Positions 17,294-24,545 of a stretch of DNA of 43,822 bases are shown here, one piece after another. Each line of letters opens with the position of its first letter. Position 1 is the stretch's first letter. Source of the stretch: Bacteroidota bacterium (GTDB taxonomy: Bacteria; Bacteroidota; Bacteroidia; Bacteroidales; DTGW01); contig JAKPQD010000086.1 in the NCBI GenBank assembly GCA_029572965.1, forward strand, positions 1 to 43,822. The letters are read 5' to 3'. The notes beneath the pieces are model-generated. The model saw only the letters and a program-made list of their open reading frames with translations, did not search any database and was not told the DNA's origin. The position numbers and the translations under genes are program-made.

Positions 17294-19492
17294 CTAGTTT
17301 GTCGCATATTCAAGCTTGTTACATAACTCTACCTTATTCCTGACTTCCACCTTTTCAAAGATGTTTTGGGCGTGTTTGGTTACCGTCCTTTCGGCGATAA
17401 AAAGGGTTTCAGCGATGTCTTTATACTTCAGTCCCCGGCATATCAGCTCTGCTACTTCTTTCTCCCTCGAAGACAGGTTGTAGATCTGGCAATTTTCATC
17501 AAAACTGTGCATTGCGCCAGCGCTATTTCGAATATCATTTCTGGTAAGAGAAGCAAAGGCTGTGTTGATAATTGACTGCTTCTGTTTCGCAGTTACTGCC
17601 AGAATGGATTCAATTTTATGTAACAATTCCTGGATCATAAAAGGCTTACGAACGTAATCGATGGCTCCTAACCGAAGTCCTTCATATTTGTCATTGGGCG
17701 CAGACTTGGCAGTTATGAAAATAAAAGGAATGTGACCGTAAGATGAATTGCTGGAAATAATCTTTGCAAATGCATAGCCGTCCATCTTATCCATCATAAC
17801 ATCAGAAATAATCAGGTCGGGCAAAACAGACAGGTCCTTTAGTTGCTTTAGCGCATCATTACCATTTAAGGCAGTATATACATTGTAGTTTTCGCAGAGT
17901 TTTTTCGAGAGATAATTTGCCATGCTGATATTATCTTCCACCACCAAAATAGTTTTCTCTTTGTCATTGTATGGTTTGCATTCAATTTCTAATGCAACGG
18001 GAGTTGAGGAAAAGTAAGACGGGATATCCGGTTTACTAATTTCTTCGCTGGATTTCTTTTGGTATATGGGTAAGGTAACAGTAAACTCAGTTCCCTTTTC
18101 CAGTTTTCCCTTACTCTTAATGGCTATAGTGCCATTCAATTCATCAATAATCTTCTTTACTATAGGAAGCCCTAAACCCATTCCTTGCCCATTTGCTTTT
18201 TTGCTGGTTATTTGAAAATAAGGTTCAAAAATTTGCTTTTGATACTCAGTGGGTATCCCAGCACCAAAATCCTGCACAACGAAATTGAAGAGCTTGTTGT
18301 CTTTATAAAGTTTAATCAGTATGGTTGCTTCTTCGTCAGAAAATTTAATAGCATTCTCAATTAAGTTATTTACAACCCGGTTAATTGCAGAGGGATCAGC
18401 TTGAACAAGAATGTTATTTTCAATAGATGCAGATAGTTTAACCTTTTTTTTATTTGCATAAGGCTCGAATAATTCTATCGCTTCCCTTACAATACTACTA
18501 GCATCTGCAATCAGGTGGTGATTATAAACTACCAACCCTTTGTTGAATTTTTCGACATCGAAAAAGTTCACAATGTCAGAAGTTAGTTTATCAATACTTC
18601 TTTTTACAACAAGTAACTCTTCTGATTCTTCGTTTTTGTGAAGGTATTCGTCAAGATAATTGGTTATTAGAGTAAGTGGTGTTTTTGTTTCATGCGCTAG
18701 ATTTACAAAGGTGTTTGTCCTTTGTTCATTTATCTTTTCCAGGTCATTCGTTCGTTTTGCTACTTCTTGTTGTAATGTAATATTCCAGTTAAGGAGTTGA
18801 TGTTCAGTATTGACCAAACGCTCATGTTCTGTTTTTAAATCAGCAATATGACGTTTTAGTTGCAAGGCAAATAATAATAAAAAGCCAATGTTAGTGATAG
18901 ATGCCTCAATACCTTGTCCAAGGTTTAAAAAATCTATGATGGGCAAACCTACCCACGGAGTCAGGCTTAAAAACAGAACAGTTAGTTCTTCCTTTGACTC
19001 ACTTTTTTTGAAGTTTCCCTGGTGCTTATACTTTATTGATTTAACTAAACTGGCAATAACCCACACTGCATAAGCAACAGGCAGAATCAGCAAGTCTTTT
19101 GCAAGGTTTAGATCCCCGGTAATTCCAAACACAATCACAAACAGTACATATGGAGCAATTAGGAAAAAAAACACTCCTTTGTATGCATGAAACTTCATCT
19201 TTTCAAGCCCAAAAGCCTTGTAAACATAATATGGAAAATAACAAGGCGTAATAAAGCCTGTGCCATAAGCTATTGCCATTTGAATAAAATACGACCCCGG
19301 TAAATTCTTATCCGGCAACAAGCCACCGGTGATATTGTAAACCTCCAATAAAAAAATCAGGATGATATTAAGGTAAGCGGTTTTATCGTCAGGCCTGGCA
19401 AGCCTGTAAATTAGCAGGTAGCAAAGTATTACTGCCTCAATGCACACAAAAAGGAAGGTGATAATATGCATCTGTGTTCCAGGCAGCAGCAT
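17294..19492 (-). CDS. Hybrid sensor histidine kinase with receiver and LuxR-type output domain (732 aa)
   Basis: The N-terminal 220 residues hold about seven hydrophobic segments, a membrane sensor. A short coiled coil leads to the kinase: H-box NLAHETKTPLTLI with the phospho-accepting histidine at residue 267, N-box NRVVNNLIENAIKFS, and G-boxes DFGAGIP and GMGLGLPIVKK. A receiver domain follows (ILVVEDN, SDVMMDKMDGY with the phosphorylated aspartate at 564, and FITAK). The protein ends in a LuxR/GerE HTH (LSSREKEVAELICRGLKYKDIAETLFIAERTVTKH). One protein thus senses, relays and binds DNA, an arrangement common in Chitinophagaceae. It lies 16 bases downstream of the GNAT gene. Targets are not evident. 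Confidence 0.9.
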   Translation of the reverse strand: MLLPGTQMHIITFLFVCIEAVILCYLLIYRLARPDDKTAYLNIILIFLLEVYNITGGLLPDKNLPGSYFIQMAIAYGTGFITPCYFPYYVYKAFGLEKMKFHAYKGVFFFLIAPYVLFVIVFGITGDLNLAKDLLILPVAYAVWVIASLVKSIKYKHQGNFKKSESKEELTVLFLSLTPWVGLPIIDFLNLGQGIEASITNIGFLLLFALQLKRHIADLKTEHERLVNTEHQLLNWNITLQQEVAKRTNDLEKINEQRTNTFVNLAHETKTPLTLITNYLDEYLHKNEESEELLVVKRSIDKLTSDIVNFFDVEKFNKGLVVYNHHLIADASSIVREAIELFEPYANKKKVKLSASIENNILVQADPSAINRVVNNLIENAIKFSDEEATILIKLYKDNKLFNFVVQDFGAGIPTEYQKQIFEPYFQITSKKANGQGMGLGLPIVKKIIDELNGTIAIKSKGKLEKGTEFTVTLPIYQKKSSEEISKPDIPSYFSSTPVALEIECKPYNDKEKTILVVEDNISMANYLSKKLCENYNVYTALNGNDALKQLKDLSVLPDLIISDVMMDKMDGYAFAKIISSNSSYGHIPFIFITAKSAPNDKYEGLRLGAIDYVRKPFMIQELLHKIESILAVTAKQKQSIINTAFASLTRNDIRNSAGAMHSFDENCQIYNLSSREKEVAELICRGLKYKDIAETLFIAERTVTKHAQNIFEKVEVRNKVELCNKLEYATN

Positions 19493-19508
19493 CGTTTTGA
19501 CATTTTAC

Positions 19509-20078
19509 TCATTCTTTTTTCAAACAAAACAGTTTATATCCGAAATCCATTTCATTATAAATTTTAAAGCCGAATGATTGATACCACGGAATGTTTTTTT
19601 GGGTTGATGTTTCCAAACAAATTGTTCGACTTTCTTTTCGACCTTCAGCAATAACCTCATTTAATAACTGACTTCCGATTCCCTTATGTTGTTTATCCGG
19701 ATCAACACCGATAAACCATAAATAATACAGATAGCCTTCAGGATGCTGTGACTTAATTTTTGCTTCCCGGCTCATTGCTTTTTTTAAATTCGAAAGACCC
19801 AGGCACCCAACTACAAACTTTGCATCAAGCAACACAGAGCTTAACGAAGTCTTTTTCATATCCGGCTTTACTATCAGAGCACATCCTGCCTTGTCATCAC
19901 TAATAAATACATCGCCGAATAACTTACATACGTCATGAGAATATTCCATTAACCTTCTCAACCGTAGATCTCTTTTATGATCTTGTTTGATGATGTAATT
20001 CACACTTTTGTTGTCTGCAAAAGATTTTACGAGAATATCCACGATGGTATTTCGATCGCTGTTTTCGGCCCGTTTCAT
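19509..20078 (-). CDS. GNAT-family N-acetyltransferase (189 aa)
   Basis: 189 residues with the GNAT fold signature. The acetyl-CoA-binding motif A is visible as LWFIGVDPDKQHKGIGSQLLNEVI (Q-x-x-G-x-G/S type), followed by CLETSTQKNIPWYQSFGFKIY, the usual beta-strand plus YxxxGF end. An acyl group from acetyl-CoA is transferred to an unknown amine substrate. Related proteins with the ending ETS...YxSFGF are common in Bacteroidota. The gene is followed by the sensor kinase with a short gap, so they are likely cotranscribed; it is divergent from the copper island. Confidence 0.88.
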   Translation of the reverse strand: MKRAENSDRNTIVDILVKSFADNKSVNYIIKQDHKRDLRLRRLMEYSHDVCKLFGDVFISDDKAGCALIVKPDMKKTSLSSVLLDAKFVVGCLGLSNLKKAMSREAKIKSQHPEGYLYYLWFIGVDPDKQHKGIGSQLLNEVIAEGRKESRTICLETSTQKNIPWYQSFGFKIYNEMDFGYKLFCLKKE

Positions 20079-20141
20079 AAGTTCTAAACTGATATCATAT
20101 GTTATTGAAAAACAAGTTCTATACCGGATTTTCAGCGTATT

Positions 20142-20159
20142 GTGGTCTTATAAAGCCAC
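20142..20159. promoter_or_regulatory. Imperfect palindrome GTGGTCTTATAAAGCCAC upstream of the GNAT gene
   Basis: The outer arms GTGG/CCAC match perfectly; the inner part is imperfect. The sequence closely resembles the perfect palindrome at 13666-13685 (TGTGGCCTAATAAGGCCACA). It lies 64 bases upstream of the GNAT start and in the divergent spacer to the AraC regulator. The same DNA-binding protein might use both sites. Confidence 0.3.
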
Positions 20160-20266
20160 GACTGTGCCCGTTTTCTGGCATTTCAGACACAATTTTTAGT
20201 TATTCAAAGGAACCATCCGATTATACCCCAATTGTTGAATTCAAACCGCCTTGGCAGTTGTTTCTT

Positions 20267-20274
20267 TAGTTTTG
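20267..20274 (+). promoter_or_regulatory. Bacteroidota-type -7 element TAGTTTTG before the copper island
   Basis: TAGTTTTG agrees with TAnnTTTG and lies 43 bases upstream of the AraC-type regulator start at 20317. A TTGG occurs 13 bases upstream of it, closer than the usual 19-21 bases, so the -33 element is weak. This may be the first promoter of the copper island. Confidence 0.45.
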
Positions 20275-20316
20275 CACAGCGCTTGCGCCCGTTCATTTTA
20301 AATAATACTCTTAGAT

Positions 20317-20886
20317 ATGACTCTTTATATAAAAAATATGGTCTGTAATCGTTGTGTAATGATTGTTAACCAACTAATGGAAAAATTGAAACTTCACCCT
20401 GTGCATGTAAAACTAGGTGAAATTGAATTTGCCGAAACTCCAACTCAACGTGACATAAACAGGCTTAATGAAAGTTTATTTGAATTAGGCTTTGAATTGT
20501 TAGATGATCAAAAACAAAAATCTATTGAACAGATCAAAAATCTTTTGATAAAGAAAGTTCAGTCAGGGGAAGTAGAAGAACATTTTAGCATTACAGATTT
20601 TCTTGGCAAGGCTCTCAGGAAAGACTATAGCAATATGTCCCGCTTGTTTACTGAAGTGGAGAGTATAACTATTGAGCAATTTTTTATACTTCAAAAAATT
20701 GAAAAGGTAAAAGAGTTGCTGGTATATGGTGAACTTAATCTTAGTGAAATTTCGTACCAGCTTGGATATAGTAGTGTAGCACATCTTTCAGCACAGTTTA
20801 AAAGAGTTACAGGCTTAACTCCAAGTCATTTTAAGAAATTGGGTAATAACATGCGGCATTCACTTGATGCAGTGCCTTACAAATAA
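20317..20886 (+). CDS. AraC-family regulator with HMA-like metal-binding N-terminus (189 aa)
   Basis: The N-terminal 70 residues look like a heavy-metal-associated fold: MTLYIKNMVCNRCVMIV with C10-x-x-C13, followed by a beta-alpha-beta pattern ending FELGFELL. The C-terminal half is an AraC-type double HTH (FLGKALRKDYSNMSRLFTEVESITIEQFFILQKIEKVKELL ... LSEISYQLGYSSVAHLSAQFKRVTGLTPSHFKK). The likely role is sensing Cu(I) or Ag(I) through the cysteines and activating the downstream island; this is inference from the domain fusion and location. AraC regulators with such a start occur in front of metal-resistance genes in this phylum. The HMA-like part lacks the classical GMTCxxC wording. Confidence 0.8.
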   Translation: MTLYIKNMVCNRCVMIVNQLMEKLKLHPVHVKLGEIEFAETPTQRDINRLNESLFELGFELLDDQKQKSIEQIKNLLIKKVQSGEVEEHFSITDFLGKALRKDYSNMSRLFTEVESITIEQFFILQKIEKVKELLVYGELNLSEISYQLGYSSVAHLSAQFKRVTGLTPSHFKKLGNNMRHSLDAVPYK

Positions 20887-20960
20887 GCACAAGTATTTAC
20901 CATAATTCTGTAACAAAGCAGGAGCTATCGATATCGAACTTTGTGTCATAAAATTAAATC

Positions 20961-21698
20961 ATGACACATACATACAATATTTCCGGCATGACCTGTAGCG
21001 GTTGCCAGGCAAAAGTTCAAAAGCTGCTATCAGGAGTTTCAGGAGTAACCAGTGTAAATATAGATTTGGCGAGTGGACAAGCCAAAATCACAATGGACTC
21101 ACACGTTTCAACGGCACGCCTTAAAGAGGCTCTCAGTGAATATCCGAAATATCAATTGATTGACGCCTTACCAGATAAACATGACTCGCTGGCTGCGGTT
21201 GAAGAAGAAACAAAGTCATGGGTGGAAACCTATAAACCTATACTATTGATTTTTGCATACATAATAGGCATAACCTTATTGGTAGAAATACAATATGGTG
21301 AAATGCATTGGATGCGCTGGATGAATCACTTTATGGCGGGATTCTTCCTTATATTTTCCTTCTTTAAATTTTTGAACTTAAAGGCCTTTGCTGAAACCTA
21401 CAGCATGTATGATATTGTTGCCCAGAAATGGCCGGCATGGGGTTACTTCTACGCGTTTGCTGAATTGGGCCTCGGCCTGGCTTTTCTTACATCTTATAAG
21501 CCTCTGTTTACCAATGCCGCCACTCTGATTATCATGTCGGTAAGTATTGTTGGTGTACTCCAAAGTGTATTAAACAAACGTAAGATAAAATGCGCATGCC
21601 TTGGGGCTGTATTCAATCTCCCGATGAGCACAGTTACAATTATTGAAGACCTTTTGATGATTATTATGAGCCTCGTAATGCTTAACTTGCTTTTATAG
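20961..21698 (+). CDS. HMA domain fused to a MauE/DoxX-like membrane protein (245 aa)
   Basis: Residues 1-70 are a classical HMA domain (YNISGMTCSGCQAKVQ with C12 and C15) that binds copper or similar metal. The rest contains four hydrophobic segments (PILLIFAYIIGITLLVEI, FMAGFFLIFSFFKF, WGYFYAFAELGLGLAFLTSY, ATLIIMSVSIVGVLQSVL), with KCACLGAVFNLPMSTVTIIEDLLM near the end. The last piece, with the CACLG motif, matches MauE/DoxX-like redox-associated membrane proteins. The protein probably moves or reduces metal at the inner membrane. It lies 74 bases downstream of the regulator on the same strand. The exact activity is unknown. Confidence 0.8.
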   Translation: MTHTYNISGMTCSGCQAKVQKLLSGVSGVTSVNIDLASGQAKITMDSHVSTARLKEALSEYPKYQLIDALPDKHDSLAAVEEETKSWVETYKPILLIFAYIIGITLLVEIQYGEMHWMRWMNHFMAGFFLIFSFFKFLNLKAFAETYSMYDIVAQKWPAWGYFYAFAELGLGLAFLTSYKPLFTNAATLIIMSVSIVGVLQSVLNKRKIKCACLGAVFNLPMSTVTIIEDLLMIIMSLVMLNLLL

Positions 21699-21726
21699 AT
21701 CTCCGGGTAAAGTCATCTCCCGTTCT

Positions 21727-21736
21727 GACTTAAGTC
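21727..21736. promoter_or_regulatory. 10-base palindrome GACTTAAGTC before the HYC_CC_PP-like gene
   Basis: The perfect palindrome GACTTAAGTC lies in a 118-base spacer, and a half-site-like TTTAAGTCC follows about 20 bases later. It may be a binding site for the AraC-type regulator or another factor. Only the symmetry and the location support this. Confidence 0.25.
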
Positions 21737-21816
21737 ATATTTTACTTGGATTTATTTAAGTCCCTTTGTATACTGAAGATAAGTATTGGCTGTTTTAAAG
21801 GTCAATTCTTTTAAAA

Positions 21817-22209
21817 ATGAAAAGGATCATCGTAACCATATTAGCAATAGCCTACCTCGGCACCTCAACAGGCGCAATGATTAGCATGCATTTTTGCATG
21901 GGCAAACTTGCAAACTGGAGCTTTGGTAACGATGAAACAAAAACCTGCGGTAAATGCGGCATGGAAAAGAAAACTAACCATGGTTGCTGCCAGGATGAAC
22001 ACAAATTCTTTAAAAGTTCTTCAGACCAAAAAATTACAGAGTCTGCATTCAATGAGATTCAGTTACTTGCTGCAGTTTTACCGGCTTCTTTCGTCGAAGT
22101 TAAACATGTTGTTCTTCCCTGTATTACAGAAGAAAATCCAACAGGCCATGCTCCTCCGTTGCATCATGGCGTTTCTATTTATGTTCTTACCTGCGACTAT
22201 CGTATTTGA
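21817..22209 (+). CDS. HYC_CC_PP-family exported protein (130 aa)
   Basis: 130 residues with a signal peptide (IIVTILAIAYLGTSTGAM). The three short landmarks that give the family its name are visible in order: MHFCMGK (HYC-like), GCCQDE (CC) and APPLHH (PP). An extra CGKCGMEKK pair of cysteines lies between. Such small proteins are found in Bacteroidota next to metal-related genes; the role is unproven but the Cys/His/Met content suggests copper binding in the periplasm. A second, more histidine-rich relative is at 31605-32069. Confidence 0.75.
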   Translation: MKRIIVTILAIAYLGTSTGAMISMHFCMGKLANWSFGNDETKTCGKCGMEKKTNHGCCQDEHKFFKSSSDQKITESAFNEIQLLAAVLPASFVEVKHVVLPCITEENPTGHAPPLHHGVSIYVLTCDYRI

Positions 22210-22311
22210 TACTCCCACTGATCTATTTGCCTAAAACTATTTGATAGTTAAGGCCTTTGCTGCTTTATAAACCGCAGCTTCTCACATTTATTTACTACAA
22301 ATTTATTTTCA

Positions 22312-22683
22312 ATGAAAACAATTAAAATATTGTTTGCAATAATCGTTGCATTCATTACAACCCAGTCTGCTTATTCTCAAAGTGATAAAACACAAAGAAC
22401 TATTGGTATAAAAACACAAACCATAAAAGTGTATGGCGAGTGTAGTATGTGTAAAAAACGTATTGAAATCGCAGCAGCTAAAGTAGACGGAGTAAATTAT
22501 GCTTACTGGAATGAAGATTCTAAAACGCTGACCATTAAATACAGCGTCTTTAAAAAAGATGTGGCTGAAAACGTTCAAAAGAATATTTCCGCCGCAGGGT
22601 ATGATACAGAAAGATTCACAGCAGATAATACAGTGTATAACAAGCTGCCTGAGTGCTGCCATTATCAAAGAAAACAATCTTAA
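22312..22683 (+). CDS. Secreted HMA-domain protein (123 aa)
   Basis: A signal peptide (ILFAIIVAFITTQSAYSQ) is followed by one HMA domain. TIKVYGECSMCKKRIEIAAAKVDGV contains the C44-x-x-C47 metal ligand pair, and the strand-helix pattern ends SAAGYDTERF. A further CC pair (PECCHY) is near the C-terminus. The domain is of the copper chaperone type, here placed in the periplasm rather than the cytoplasm. It probably binds and hands over copper to the efflux system. It stands 103 bases after the HYC_CC_PP gene and is followed by a stem-loop at 22693-22719. Confidence 0.85.
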   Translation: MKTIKILFAIIVAFITTQSAYSQSDKTQRTIGIKTQTIKVYGECSMCKKRIEIAAAKVDGVNYAYWNEDSKTLTIKYSVFKKDVAENVQKNISAAGYDTERFTADNTVYNKLPECCHYQRKQS

Positions 22684-22692
22684 AAAACCAAC

Positions 22693-22719
22693 AGTGCCTG
22701 TCTTTCACAGGCAGGCACT
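22693..22719 (+). terminator. Stem-loop between the HMA and HMBD genes
   Basis: AGTGCCTG (22693-22700) pairs with CAGGCACT (22712-22719), with an alternative inner pairing GCCTGT/ACAGGC. The tail is TTATTT, a weak terminator-like signal. It could reduce read-through or set mRNA stability between the two genes. Confidence 0.4.
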
Positions 22720-22761
22720 TATTTACTCAGTAACTATCATTCACTATTTAAAACAAACAAA

Positions 22762-23211
22762 ATGAAAAAGATTATTCTATTAACACTTGCCTTTATGACA
22801 GTTCTTTCGATTGCTGTTTCAGCACAGACAAAGGCGGGTAAAAAAGACACGATGAAACATGCGCAATTCTACACTTGTCCAATGCATGACAGCATTGCAG
22901 CAACAAAGCCAGGTAATTGCCCAGTATGCGGAATGAAGTTGGAATTGTCTAAGAAGGAAGCGATGAAAACACAGGTTGCAAAAAATTATTCATGCCCCAC
23001 TCACATTACAGAAGTGAGTGACAAACCAGGTAAGTGCAGCAAATGCGGTAAGAGCCTGGCACTTTCTGGAAAAGAAAATATGAAAGTTGATGTTATGAAT
23101 AATTATACATGCCCTATGCATGGCGATTTTACCAGTGACAAGCCCGGCAAATGTCCCAATTGTGGTATGACATTAACCAAAGTGAAAAACAAAGCCAAAG
23201 GAAAAGAATAA
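22762..23211 (+). CDS. Secreted protein with three heavy-metal-binding (HMBD) repeats
   Basis: 149 residues: a signal peptide ending VSAQ, then three repeats of the YTCPMH...KPGxCPxCGMxL pattern. The first (YTCPMHDSIAATKPGNCPVCGMKL) and third (YTCPMHGDFTSDKPGKCPNCGMTL) are complete. The middle one has YSCPTHITE and KCSKCGKSL, so its ligands differ (CPTH, CGK). HMBD domains bind Cu or similar ions by Cys, His and Met in the periplasm. It precedes the RND genes by 43 bases. The repeat array may act as a metal buffer. Confidence 0.85.
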   Translation: MKKIILLTLAFMTVLSIAVSAQTKAGKKDTMKHAQFYTCPMHDSIAATKPGNCPVCGMKLELSKKEAMKTQVAKNYSCPTHITEVSDKPGKCSKCGKSLALSGKENMKVDVMNNYTCPMHGDFTSDKPGKCPNCGMTLTKVKNKAKGKE

Positions 23212-23254
23212 GTTATCCACTCATTACATCAAACAGGATAAAAAAAGCAGGATT

Positions 23255-24544
23255 ATGGTTGAAAAATTAATTGGTTTGGCCCTTCGCAACAGGCTCGTAG
23301 TACTCCTTATCGCCGGAGGACTATTTGCCTATGGTGTTTATTCTATCAAAAAGAATCCAATTGATGCCATTCCTGACCTAAGCGAAAACCAGGTAATAGT
23401 TTTTACGGAATGGATGGGCAGAAGCCCGCAGGTAATGGAAGGCCAGGTAACATATCCCTTAGTCAGCAATCTTCAGGGAATTCAGAAAATCAGGAACATC
23501 CGGGGCACCTCAATGTTTGGGATGAGTTTCGTATACGTAATCTTTGAAGATAATGTAGATATCTATTGGGCAAGGACAAGAGTTCTGGAACGCCTGAACT
23601 ACGCCCAGCGTTTACTACCACAGGGAATTACGCCAACATTAGGACCAGACGGAACAGGAGTAGGTCACATATTCTGGTATCATCTTGACGCACCCAAAAT
23701 GGATCTTGGTGAACAGCGTGCATTACAGGATTGGTATGTAAAGTTTGCATTGCAAACTGTTCCGGGAGTTGCAGAGGTGGCATCATTCGGCGGTTTCGAA
23801 AAACAATACCAATTGATTGTAGACCCGGTAAAATTGCAATACTACAATATTTCATTAATGGACGTAATGAATAAAGTAAAAGCGAACAACAATGATGTAG
23901 GCGGTAGAAAGTTTGAGATGGCAGACATGGCCTACATCATTCGTGGTTTGGGTTACATTAAAAATAAAGAGGACGTTGAAAATATTGCTTTAACCAATTA
24001 CAACGGTATTCCGGTACGGGTCAAGGATATTGGTTCTGTACAAATGGGAGGAGATTTACGGCTTGGAATTTTTGACATGGATGGCAAAGGTGAAGTAGTC
24101 GGTGGCATTGTGGTGATGCGATATGGTGAGAATGCGAATAAAGTAATTGAGGCGATTAAGCTAAAAATGAAAGAAGTAGAAAAGGGTTTACCTGAGGGTG
24201 TAACCTTCAAAACCTCTTATGACAGGAGTACCCTCATACAGGAAGCAATTGAATCAGTAAAGGGTACACTTACAGAAGAAATGATTGCAGTTTCTATTGT
24301 AGTCTTATTGTTTTTGTTTCATTGGAGAAGTGCAGTTATCATTTTAATTCAGCTACCTATCTCTGTCGCAGCCGGATTTATTTTCTTGGAGATGTTCGGA
24401 ATTTCATCCAACATCATGTCCTTAACCGGTATCGCATTGGCCATTGGTGTGGTGGTGGATGATGGAATAGTAATGGTTGAAAATGCTTACAGGCATATCA
24501 GCGTAGCACAATCAGAAAAAATCAGCTCAACTAATAAATCATAA
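23255..24544 (+). CDS. cusA: CusA/CzcA-type RND efflux pump, N-terminal part (frame ends early)
   Basis: 429 residues match the first part of a heavy-metal RND transporter (full length near 1040-1060): membrane segment 1 at the start, KNPIDAIPDLSENQVIVFTEWMGRSPQ, the porter domain, and the membrane region with GIALAIGVVVDDGIVMVENAYRHIS, which holds the proton-relay aspartates. The frame then leaves the family sequence after AQSEK and stops at 24542-24544. The remainder of the transporter follows in another frame from 24546. A run of six A at 24516-24521 is the likely point of the change: loss of one A would restore a continuous frame. It may be a real mutation, a sequencing error, or slippage. 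Without fusion this protein lacks most pump parts. Confidence 0.85.
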   Translation: MVEKLIGLALRNRLVVLLIAGGLFAYGVYSIKKNPIDAIPDLSENQVIVFTEWMGRSPQVMEGQVTYPLVSNLQGIQKIRNIRGTSMFGMSFVYVIFEDNVDIYWARTRVLERLNYAQRLLPQGITPTLGPDGTGVGHIFWYHLDAPKMDLGEQRALQDWYVKFALQTVPGVAEVASFGGFEKQYQLIVDPVKLQYYNISLMDVMNKVKANNNDVGGRKFEMADMAYIIRGLGYIKNKEDVENIALTNYNGIPVRVKDIGSVQMGGDLRLGIFDMDGKGEVVGGIVVMRYGENANKVIEAIKLKMKEVEKGLPEGVTFKTSYDRSTLIQEAIESVKGTLTEEMIAVSIVVLLFLFHWRSAVIILIQLPISVAAGFIFLEMFGISSNIMSLTGIALAIGVVVDDGIVMVENAYRHISVAQSEKISSTNKS

Positions 24545-24545
24545 A

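Noticed and set aside
20142-20159. Intrinsic terminator for the divergent spacer
   Set aside because: The stem is imperfect and there is no T-run; it lies upstream of both divergent genes, so a terminator would have nothing to end. Kept as possible operator.
22309-22677. 122-codon minus-strand frame opposite the secreted HMA gene
   Set aside because: Antisense shadow of a gene with an intact signal peptide and CxxC domain.
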